From the NCBI GenBank assembly GCA_003135575.1, contig PLCG01000001.1:155-8110 (forward strand): DNA of 7,956 bases, given 5' to 3'. The notes under the pieces are model-generated. The model did no database searches. It was not told the origin of the DNA and saw only the letters and a program-made list of their open reading frames with translations. This document shows, one piece after another, positions 1 through 4,872 of this stretch (positions are counted from its first letter, which is position 1; each line of letters begins with the position of its first letter). Source of the stretch: Nitrososphaerota archaeon. GTDB lineage: Archaea > Thermoproteota > Nitrososphaeria > Nitrososphaerales > Gagatemarchaeaceae. Both the position numbers and the translations under genes were made by a program.

Positions 1-1
1 T

Positions 2-1027
2 CACTACTACGAGCAGAAGGTAGACCCAAACCAACCCTTCGACCCGCAGGACACCGAATGGAATCCACGAGCCCCCAAAATTGCTGGAAATCCAGGAGAC
101 ATCATCACAGTGACCTTTGAGCTTCTTACCGCCGACAAGTTCCTCAAGAGCATTCCACCGATCGATTATCTCAACACGGCGCATGCCAATTGGGTAGCGG
201 ATTTCTCGGAGGTGACGAACTTCGAGAGTGTCGGAGACACTGTTATCATGAATGTTGTGCAAGAGCGGTTGGAAGGAGTTACTAGCTTCAAAGTTGAAGG
301 AAGGCCGGGTCCGCTCACCAACGTAGGAGGAGACACCTTTCTCCCGTTGACTGTTTCCGATGCTGTGAATGTTCCCGAAAACCTCAAGCTCACTTTCAAT
401 GGTTACGGCGAGCCCATCCTAAGCTTCGAATCAGGTTCGAACTTCGGTCAGGTAATTCTCATTTCATCCGACGGTGTGAAGCTGAAGATTGTCTACGATA
501 GTGGTGGAGGTTCCACCGCGGCAGCCACCATCTATCTTCAGCAACCTTCGGTCTTGTGGAGATTACCCATAGTGAATGCAGAGGGCTTTGGTTTCTCGAT
601 TCCCGGAGCGTCTCAAACTTACACTCTACGAGATGTAGTGCCAGTCAGAGGTCTTGAGAGGGAGATGGTCAACAGTGGCAACAAGTACGACCTAGCAAGG
701 GTTGGGGCAGAAATCGCATACAGCGTATCACAGCAAAAGTTCGGAGTGGAAAATATTCGTCTAAACGAGCCATCCGAAGGCGGCGCGGATTTGATTTCAG
801 GAGACAGGACCGTAACTATCCAAGCAAGGATGCTAGGCAATCCTAGCGCACTTTCGCCTTCTAACCTTGAAACAACATTGGGTTTCGAAATGAACGATTT
901 GGTGAAGAGCATCCATACCGACTTCGACAAGAACCCTTCGGCGCGGACCGGCTACGCGATTCTTTCATATCTAGATCCCACGTCAAAGACAATTGTGACT
1001 CTGGTCGCTGTAATCCAAAGACAATGA
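2..1027 (+). CDS. 5'-partial gene with C-terminal PD-(D/E)XK (restriction-endonuclease-like) domain
   Basis: The frame is open from the first bases of the window to the TGA at 1025, so the true start lies outside and the GTG at 110 need not be the start. 341 codons are visible. The first ~210 residues are rich in predicted beta strand and are not recognised. The C-terminal ~120 residues have the layout of a Mrr/Holliday-resolvase-like nuclease: a helix carrying Glu (VGAEIAYSV, Glu codon at 710), then Gly-Ala-Asp (Asp codon at 788), then a strand ending VTIQAR (Gln codon 821, Arg codon 827). In active members the last motif is normally (E/Q)xK; here Arg replaces Lys, so activity is uncertain. 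The presumed role is DNA cleavage in restriction or defence, inferred from fold only. The gene next door starts 46 bp downstream from its own promoter. Confidence 0.6.
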   Translation, partial: HYYEQKVDPNQPFDPQDTEWNPRAPKIAGNPGDIITVTFELLTADKFLKSIPPIDYLNTAHANWVADFSEVTNFESVGDTVIMNVVQERLEGVTSFKVEGRPGPLTNVGGDTFLPLTVSDAVNVPENLKLTFNGYGEPILSFESGSNFGQVILISSDGVKLKIVYDSGGGSTAAATIYLQQPSVLWRLPIVNAEGFGFSIPGASQTYTLRDVVPVRGLEREMVNSGNKYDLARVGAEIAYSVSQQKFGVENIRLNEPSEGGADLISGDRTVTIQARMLGNPSALSPSNLETTLGFEMNDLVKSIHTDFDKNPSARTGYAILSYLDPTSKTIVTLVAVIQRQ

Positions 1028-1046
1028 TTTTGGGCTATATGGGGCG

Positions 1047-1053
1047 TTAAATA
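1047..1053 (+). promoter_or_regulatory. TATA-like box for the gene at 1074
   Basis: TTAAATA is centred 24 nt before the ATG at 1074, the spacing expected for an archaeal leaderless or nearly leaderless transcript. It lies in the short gap after the upstream stop codon, so the second gene probably has its own promoter. Confidence 0.5.
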
Positions 1054-1073
1054 GCAAAGCAGCATTCGAGGTT

Positions 1074-1562
1074 ATGAAATCGTTGGAAGAGAACGCGCCA
1101 CTTTCTGATCCGCCGATGTCAGAATATCATAGAAAGCTACTCTCGGTGTTGAGGGCGACATTTCCGTGGCCATATTCCGTTCACAAGGTAAAAGAGGGAC
1201 TGGTGAATGACGCCAAGTTAACCTGGAACCCGGATTTCTGGGTTGAGAAGGACAGAAAGAAAATTCTCCTCATCACGGCGCTCGGTCCCGACACCACCGC
1301 CGGAAACCTCGACGCCAGAATGAGAGATGCTTTCGGGGTAATGGCTTTCCTCGACAAGTACCGCGACAGAATAGCTCTCTCCGCACCCCGGAGTGCTCTG
1401 ATAGTGCCAGATGCCGCACTAGAGGGGCTGGCCGAAAATACTTTCCTAGTTTACATCTACACTTTCGAGGAGGTGAAATGCGAGATAGTTACGCAGAAGA
1501 ACGTTGGCGAGCTAGAGATCTATCGAGACGATGAGGACCGTGGTATCATGTCAACGCCCTAG
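1074..1562 (+). CDS. Hypothetical protein, possibly a degenerate PD-(D/E)XK-fold domain
   Basis: A 162-residue soluble protein with no signal peptide or membrane helix. The ATG at 1074 is preceded by a TATA-like box at the right distance; GAGG at 1068-1071 is too close to act as a ribosome binding site, and the ATG at 1116 (residue 15) is an alternative start. Residues 16-30 form a helix with Glu17. Then come Pro53-Asp54 and a strand at about 62-68 (KKILLIT), followed by an alpha/beta half with another strand near residue 106 (SALIVPD). This order resembles restriction-endonuclease-like folds, but the ExK triad after the strand is absent (Thr-Ala-Leu), so it would be catalytically dead if related. 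It may be a partner of the upstream nuclease-like gene. No family was recognised with confidence. Confidence 0.55.
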   Translation: MKSLEENAPLSDPPMSEYHRKLLSVLRATFPWPYSVHKVKEGLVNDAKLTWNPDFWVEKDRKKILLITALGPDTTAGNLDARMRDAFGVMAFLDKYRDRIALSAPRSALIVPDAALEGLAENTFLVYIYTFEEVKCEIVTQKNVGELEIYRDDEDRGIMSTP

Positions 1563-1637
1563 GACATGTAGATTACCGACATTATTCACGGTGAGCCGCC
1601 GCAGTTCCGGCAAGACAAGAGCGTACGAGGTTCCCCG

Positions 1638-1660
1638 TGCATGAGGGTTCATTGCGCCTC
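1638..1660 (+). repeat. Dispersed repeat, copy 1 (core only)
   Basis: These 23 bp match the core of the repeat seen in full at 4748 and 7342, with one difference (TGCATGAGGG here, TGCATAAGGG there). Similarity stops after GCGCCTC. It lies upstream of the winged-helix gene, in a 138-bp intergenic gap. Confidence 0.6.
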
Positions 1661-1670
1661 TTGGTTCGAC

Positions 1671-1677
1671 TTAATTA
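1671..1677 (+). promoter_or_regulatory. TATA-like box for the winged-helix gene
   Basis: TTAATTA is centred 27 nt before the TTG at 1701. This favours TTG 1701 over the in-frame ATG at 1731 as the start, by a leaderless transcript. A second AT patch (TAATTA) at about 1690 is too close to the start to be the TATA box. Confidence 0.5.
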
Positions 1678-1700
1678 CTTCGGGCCAGTAATTACGGCAG

Positions 1701-1952
1701 TTGAAGAGGAGGCCCAACATCCTCATCTACATGGAAATCCTCGACCTCCTTCTGGACGGGCCGAAGGGTCCCTCGAGGCTGTCGCAGGCGATTGGCCTCA
1801 ACTTCAACAAGTTCCTTGAGTTCGCCTCCTTTTTGAAATCCAAGCAACTCGTCAGGAGCGAAGAGCAAGAGGGGCACGAGTTGTATTTCATCACTCCACA
1901 AGGCCAGGAGCTCAACCAGGACTGGAAGAAGGTCCGAAGCAAGCTCGTCTAG
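1701..1952 (+). CDS. Small winged helix-turn-helix DNA-binding protein
   Basis: An 83-residue protein of the archaeal winged-helix type (similar to the HTH_45/ArnR1-like group). It starts with a helix (ILIYMEILDLLLDG). It then has the helix-turn-helix (GPSRLSQAIGLNFNKFLEF, about residues 28-46), a recognition and linker helix (FLKSKQLV), and a wing with the typical ending YFITPQGQELNQDWKKV. It probably acts as a cytoplasmic transcription regulator binding DNA as a dimer. The TTG start is chosen because it sits 27 nt from a TATA box. A palindrome lies directly after its stop and before the next promoter, a possible binding site. Base composition here and in the next gene is more GC-rich than in the flanking genes, which suggests older resident DNA. 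Confidence 0.8.
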   Translation: MKRRPNILIYMEILDLLLDGPKGPSRLSQAIGLNFNKFLEFASFLKSKQLVRSEEQEGHELYFITPQGQELNQDWKKVRSKLV

Positions 1953-1960
1953 CGAATTCA

Positions 1961-1975
1961 CTTACCTTAGGTGAG
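1961..1975. promoter_or_regulatory. Palindrome, possible operator (or weak hairpin)
   Basis: CTTACCTTAGGTGAG is an almost perfect inverted repeat (CTTACCT/AGGTGAG, one mismatch). It lies between the stop of the winged-helix gene and the TATA box of the next gene, 6 bp upstream of that box. The position suits an operator for the neighbouring regulator. A partial repeat of one arm, CTTACCTAG, occurs near 2399. Confidence 0.35.
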
Positions 1976-1981
1976 GAAGGG

Positions 1982-1988
1982 TTTTATG
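1982..1988 (+). promoter_or_regulatory. TATA-like box for the membrane protein gene
   Basis: TTTTATG, preceded by purine-rich GAGGAAGG (possible BRE), is centred 27 nt before the GTG at 2012. This supports leaderless initiation at GTG. Confidence 0.55.
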
Positions 1989-2011
1989 CGGAAAGCCGAC
2001 TTTTCTCCCCC

Positions 2012-2377
2012 GTGTCAGGAGACGAGAAGGACAAGGCGACGGTCGGCATCCTTGACGCCCACGAGGAGTTCGTCCAGCGCTTCGAGAGCGGTCAGGCCCG
2101 CATTCGGACCCTCTCGGTGATCACCATTGTCGTCGCCTTCATCCTGATTGCCTCCTATGCGTCCCAGCTCCTGATTCCTTTCACGGGCGGGAGCAGGTAC
2201 CAGACGGTTGACCTGCTCAACCCCACGCTCATCGCCCTTCAGGTCGTCCTCGTGATCCTTACCGCGGCCTGGCTCTACGTCGGCGTCGTCAACTATCTCT
2301 TTGCGACGAGGACGGGCAAGAAGATCCGGGAGCTGAGGGCACTCGAGCGAGACATCGAAAAGAAGATAGTCGGGTAG
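2012..2377 (+). CDS. Small membrane protein with two transmembrane helices
   Basis: A 121-residue protein. A charged N-terminal tail (about 1-31) is followed by one membrane segment at about 32-55 (TLSVITIVVAFILIASYASQ) and a short Gly-rich loop. A second segment runs at about 71-93 (LIALQVVLVILTAAWLYVGV). The charged C-terminal helix (KKIRELRALERDIEKKI) could form a coiled coil. The even number of helices puts both tails on the same side, probably the cytoplasm. GTG is chosen as start because of the TATA box 27 nt upstream. The function is unknown; it may be under the control of the winged-helix protein just upstream. Confidence 0.75.
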   Translation: MSGDEKDKATVGILDAHEEFVQRFESGQARIRTLSVITIVVAFILIASYASQLLIPFTGGSRYQTVDLLNPTLIALQVVLVILTAAWLYVGVVNYLFATRTGKKIRELRALERDIEKKIVG

Positions 2378-2439
2378 CGGCCGAAACGCGAGCGACGCTT
2401 ACCTAGAATCTTACTTTCACCGACCTCTCCGGGGACCCG

Positions 2440-2446
2440 TTAAATT
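2440..2446 (+). promoter_or_regulatory. TATA-like box for the 55-residue zinc-binding ORF
   Basis: TTAAATT is centred 27 nt before the ATG at 2470. It is only about 7 nt from the GTG at 2450 that opens a longer overlapping frame, so it supports the short ORF instead. Confidence 0.5.
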
Positions 2447-2469
2447 GAAGTGGACACCCGAGTAACTTC

Positions 2470-2637
2470 ATGGCTTCTCAGAGACTGGATTCTCCTCCCG
2501 TTTCAAAGGCAAGGGAAAAGTCTGCTCCTGCCTCAACGCCAAGTCTTCCACCCTGGAAGTATTGCGATACGCACTGCGTGCACTTTCTCTTCGAGTGCAG
2601 GTTGTGCTCGGGTGGAATGCTCGGTTACGGCCACTAG
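2470..2637 (+). CDS. 55-residue Cys/His-rich (zinc-binding) microprotein
   Basis: A short ORF from ATG 2470 to TAG 2635. The first ~28 residues are polar, Ser/Pro/Ala-rich and probably disordered. The C-terminal half holds a compact metal-binding cluster: Cys32-x2-His35-Cys36-x-His38-x4-Cys43-x2-Cys46, ending in His55. This pattern suggests one zinc site. A longer overlapping frame (GTG 2450 to 2680) lacks such a motif and has poor promoter spacing, whereas this ORF has a TATA box at the ideal distance. Archaea encode many zinc microproteins acting in nucleic-acid binding or regulation; the role here is unknown. The next gene starts 39 bp downstream, so it may lead a small operon. Confidence 0.55.
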   Translation: MASQRLDSPPVSKAREKSAPASTPSLPPWKYCDTHCVHFLFECRLCSGGMLGYGH

Positions 2638-2676
2638 AGCAGGAGAACGCTATTCCCCGGGCGGCGGATCGCCGAA

Positions 2677-3177
2677 TTGAATGAGCTTGACCCTCAACAA
2701 ATCTACGAGGAAATTGTTGATCGGCTAGATGAGGGAAAGATTCAGCCCTTCCGCGGCTATGACCGGGATGGCTGGCACATCTGGGTGGAAGAATGGACTC
2801 CTTGGTGCATCGAGAGCGAGTTCAGGGATAAGAACGTCATGGAGGGCGACGAAGATTCGTATCAGGCGGAGGAGGTGAGGGCCTTGAAGGCGGCCATGAA
2901 ACAGTTCGACCGCCTTCTGGTGACGGACGCACCCGGGAGGCCGCCAGACTTCGAGGACTTTTCGAATATCAATGGGAATTTCGGCTACCAAGTCTTGATG
3001 TGGAAGGAAAGATCGGGTGAGAATTGGAAGGCCTGGTTTAAGGTCATTCCTTTCCACAACGATGACCCGAAGACAGGTTTCGGCGTCATGTCTCGGGTGG
3101 TCCCTCCAACCCGCGTCAGAAGGAGCCGAGGACATTTCATTCAAGGCTACCAGGTTAAATCCGGGCCTTTGGATTGA
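2677..3177 (+). CDS. Hypothetical 166-residue protein upstream of HEPN-like gene
   Basis: A soluble, acidic, Trp-rich protein with no signal peptide or membrane helix. The TTG at 2677 is the first usable start after the in-frame TAG at 2635. No clear TATA box or ribosome binding site precedes it, so it may be co-transcribed with the microprotein upstream. It has an N-terminal helix (DPQQIYEEIVDRLDEGKI), then alternating aromatic strands (WHIWVEEW; FGYQVLMWK; WKAWFKVIPF). The family is not recognised. Only 12 bp separate its stop from the start of the HEPN/AbiV-like fragment, so the two are probably co-expressed. Such spacing is common for toxin-antitoxin or defence pairs, which makes a partner or antitoxin role possible but unproven. 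Confidence 0.6.
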   Translation: MNELDPQQIYEEIVDRLDEGKIQPFRGYDRDGWHIWVEEWTPWCIESEFRDKNVMEGDEDSYQAEEVRALKAAMKQFDRLLVTDAPGRPPDFEDFSNINGNFGYQVLMWKERSGENWKAWFKVIPFHNDDPKTGFGVMSRVVPPTRVRRSRGHFIQGYQVKSGPLD

Positions 3178-3189
3178 TCTAGCGAAAAT

Positions 3190-3297
3190 TTGGCTTCAGA
3201 TGAGGTCTATTCAAAGAAGCATTACTTCAATTTGGCCGAGGAGAACCTTGAAAGTGCGACTATCCTATTCAATGCGAAGAAATTCGCCAGAGGGTGA
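3190..3297 (+). pseudogene. N-terminal piece of a frameshifted HEPN/AbiV-like gene
   Basis: A 35-codon frame from TTG 3190 to TGA 3295 encodes a helix typical of the first HEPN helix (YFNLAEENLESATILFNAKK). The reading continues naturally, after a -1 shift at AGAGGGTGAG, into the frame starting at GTG 3294 (VSFLSEADETVAKGLL), which matches the second HEPN helix with its Glu-x3-Lys. One additional G in the GGG run at 3292-3294 would make a single gene of about 286 codons. Either the gene is mutated, the sequence has a one-base error, or the two parts are made separately by coupling across the overlapping stop and start (GTGA). No classical slippery heptamer was seen. Confidence 0.5.
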
Positions 3298-4049
3298 GCT
3301 TTCTCTCCGAGGCAGACGAAACAGTTGCGAAAGGCCTCTTAATTGGTTTGGACTTCATTCATGACAAAGAAGACCTGAAGAAAGTGCGAGAAGGAATGTC
3401 GCAGGTGAATGCGGTAATCCCGCCTGCAATCGACGCAATCCTCCAGGAGCTAGAAAGGAATGCGGAAGACAGTAAGCAAAAGCTACTCATGACCTACGGT
3501 CACGCCTGGACCAAGAATTTCCTGGATGTTCTGCTTGGAATAGTGGGACCGGTGCAAACCATTGCTGAGGAATCTCGCATTGCACCTACCTTGAATCTCC
3601 CGAATTACGCGCCGTTGTTGGGACCAATTTGGAATTTTGACGATTCTCGGCAGCGACTGGAGAGGGTAAGAGAATCATTGAGGGATTACAAAAGATTCAG
3701 GAACCCTCCCATCGCTGATCTTGAGACAACCCTCCTTTCTGGCAATGCTCTTCTGGACGCTGCATCGAGATTTGATATATCTCAGGACGAAACAAGTAAG
3801 CTGTATAACGGCATTCTAAGCAACTCTTTTGCATCTGCAATCTCCATAACTCCTGATTTTGTAAAACAAAGAGTCATGATGCAAGCGGCGCTTGTAGCCA
3901 CTGGAGATCTTTGTGTCTATCTTTCGTGTCATTATAACGTGGCAAAGTACCTTGATGAGGCGATTGACTATTCATACGATGAACGGTTAGCTGTCATAAC
4001 CAAGAGAAAGGAAATTGATTTGTTACTTACACGCTGTATGGCAAACTAG
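3294..4049 (+). CDS. HEPN/AbiV-like protein, main part after frameshift
   Basis: 251 codons from GTG 3294, almost entirely helical by inspection. The opening (VSFLSEADETVAKGLLIGL, then HDKEDLKKVREGM) matches the second half of an AbiV-type HEPN domain, in which helix 1 is supplied by the fragment at 3190-3297. AbiV/HEPN proteins are typically RNA-cleaving or ribosome-targeting abortive-infection effectors; this is family knowledge, not shown here. No clear R-x4-6-H motif was found, so RNase activity is doubtful. The rest (about 75-251) is an unrecognised helical region. The GTG overlaps the stop of the upstream fragment by three bases. The gene converges with a second HEPN gene on the minus strand. 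Confidence 0.55.
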   Translation: MSFLSEADETVAKGLLIGLDFIHDKEDLKKVREGMSQVNAVIPPAIDAILQELERNAEDSKQKLLMTYGHAWTKNFLDVLLGIVGPVQTIAEESRIAPTLNLPNYAPLLGPIWNFDDSRQRLERVRESLRDYKRFRNPPIADLETTLLSGNALLDAASRFDISQDETSKLYNGILSNSFASAISITPDFVKQRVMMQAALVATGDLCVYLSCHYNVAKYLDEAIDYSYDERLAVITKRKEIDLLLTRCMAN

Positions 4050-4162
4050 ACCTCGAAATAGCGAAAGTACGACCAGCTCAATTTGAAGAATTCTTGACCT
4101 GACGATTAGTTCTGCCCATAAGCGTGGCTAGTCTTTTCTCCGGAAAACTTGGGCCGTAATAT

Positions 4163-4207
4163 GGGTTAATTGCGTCTCCGCCGGGGCATTTCACTCACAC
4201 GCTGAGC
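4163..4207 (+). repeat. Dispersed repeat, copy 2 (right two-thirds)
   Basis: From GGGTTAATTGCGTCTCCGCC to CACGCTGAGC this matches the right part of the copy at 7342-7433 over about 45 bp, with a few substitutions and a one-base length difference. It sits between the convergent ends of two HEPN-type genes. The 165-bp gap (4050-4214) otherwise shows only an unremarkable pyrimidine-rich stretch (GTCTTTTCTC, near 4131) that could help termination of the plus-strand gene. Confidence 0.65.
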
Positions 4208-4214
4208 GAGATGC

Positions 4215-4667
4215 TCACATTCCGTTGGCTTCCAGAAAGCGTATTCCCTTACCTAACGCGCCTTTGTAGTTCTTCCCGAACCACCAGTTGCCATGGCCAT
4301 GAACGATCTTATTCCGGTTACCATTGAATTCGAGCAGGTCGCGGTACTCATCGTCGGTAATTCCTCCAACGATGAAAGCCCAAGTGATTAATTCATGCGT
4401 CATTATGTGAGATTGTTTTTCGCTACCAACGCGATCGATTCTCCCCCGCACTTCAGATGACGTGAGACCTTGGAAAACCGATACAATCTTGTCCCAGAGG
4501 ATCTTCTCAATTCCGTGCTGAGTGTGAGTGAATGCGGTGATGTAGTCCGACTTTCTTACCATTGCTTTGATGTTCAGTGAGCCTTCGTAACGAACGACGT
4601 GAATTGAATCTGGTTCAATGTGACGCGGTGGTTTGGGCGCACCCCTCACGTAAACTTGTCTTGCCAT
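4215..4667 (-). CDS. HEPN-domain protein with intact R-x4-H motif (putative RNase)
   Basis: A 150-residue soluble protein. Residues 45-145 are helical with the HEPN signature near the end: Arg118-Asn-Lys-Ile-Val-His123, followed by Gly-His125. In HEPN RNases this R-x4-6-H motif forms the active site in a dimer, and the polar residue after Arg is typical. The first helix of the domain is probably FTHTQHGIEKILWDKIV (about 46-62). The N-terminal ~30 residues are basic and unassigned. The ATG start is preceded by a TATA-like box about 30 nt upstream. No nucleotidyltransferase (MNT) antitoxin is adjacent. It ends 165 bp from the convergent HEPN/AbiV-like gene. Toxin or antiviral RNA cleavage is a likely but inferred role. 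Confidence 0.7.
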   Translation of the reverse strand: MARQVYVRGAPKPPRHIEPDSIHVVRYEGSLNIKAMVRKSDYITAFTHTQHGIEKILWDKIVSVFQGLTSSEVRGRIDRVGSEKQSHIMTHELITWAFIVGGITDDEYRDLLEFNGNRNKIVHGHGNWWFGKNYKGALGKGIRFLEANGM

Positions 4668-4694
4668 GTTGGAGACAGAATGGCTAGAATTCAG

Positions 4695-4700
4695 TTATAG
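4695..4700 (-). promoter_or_regulatory. TATA-like box for the minus-strand HEPN gene
   Basis: On the minus strand CTATAA (plus strand TTATAG) is centred about 30 nt before the ATG at 4667. It shares a 205-bp divergent intergenic region with the promoter at 4833 and with repeat copy 3. Confidence 0.4.
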
Positions 4701-4738
4701 CTCTTCTTTCAGTCTAGCACCAGCTTCATTGGGCCTTC

Positions 4739-4752
4739 AGCTTCCTGAAGCT
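4739..4752. other. Perfect 6-bp inverted repeat at the left edge of repeat copy 3
   Basis: AGCTTC-CT-GAAGCT is a perfect inverted repeat. Its right arm overlaps the first bases of the repeat copy starting at 4748 (AAGCTCCGCT). It is not conserved at the other long copy (7342), so it may be coincidental. Confidence 0.3.
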
Positions 4753-4817
4753 CCGCTAGGGTTGCCAAAAAATGCAGGGGCATTCGCCATGCATAAGGGT
4801 TCATTGCGCCTCCGCCG
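4748..4817 (+). repeat. Dispersed repeat, copy 3 (left three-quarters)
   Basis: It begins AAGCTCCGCTAGG as in the copy at 7342. After a short variable part it is identical from TGCAGGGGCATT to CCGCCG (44 bases) except for one inserted C. The right end seen at 4207 and 7433 is missing. It lies in the divergent intergenic region (4668-4872) between the HEPN gene and the seven-helix membrane protein gene. Confidence 0.75.
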
Positions 4818-4832
4818 AGAAGATTCCGAATC

Positions 4833-4839
4833 TTAAAAT
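4833..4839 (+). promoter_or_regulatory. TATA-like box for the membrane protein gene at 4873
   Basis: TTAAAAT is centred about 37 nt before the ATG at 4873. This would give a short leader of roughly 10 nt, unlike the near-leaderless neighbours. Confidence 0.4.
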
Positions 4840-4872
4840 TGTAAGCTAGGGAGCTGGACAGCAGGCGAGAAA

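Noticed and set aside
430..450. tRNA-like T-arm sequence (AGGTTCGAAC)
   Set aside because: It lies inside an open coding frame, with no matching acceptor or anticodon arms nearby.
2450..2680. 76-codon frame from GTG 2450
   Set aside because: It lies only 7 nt after the TATA-like box and has low-complexity composition; the overlapping ATG 2470 frame with a Cys/His cluster fits better.
2725..3144. 139-codon minus-strand frame opposite the 166-residue protein gene
   Set aside because: Its composition is that of an antisense shadow; the plus-strand frame has coherent helices and strands and lies in an operon-like context.
2470..3297. Three successive ORFs in one frame, separated by TAG 2635, TGA 3175 and TGA 3295, suggesting stop-codon readthrough
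   Set aside because: Each ORF has its own plausible start and distinct composition; being in one frame is likely by chance and no readthrough signal was seen.
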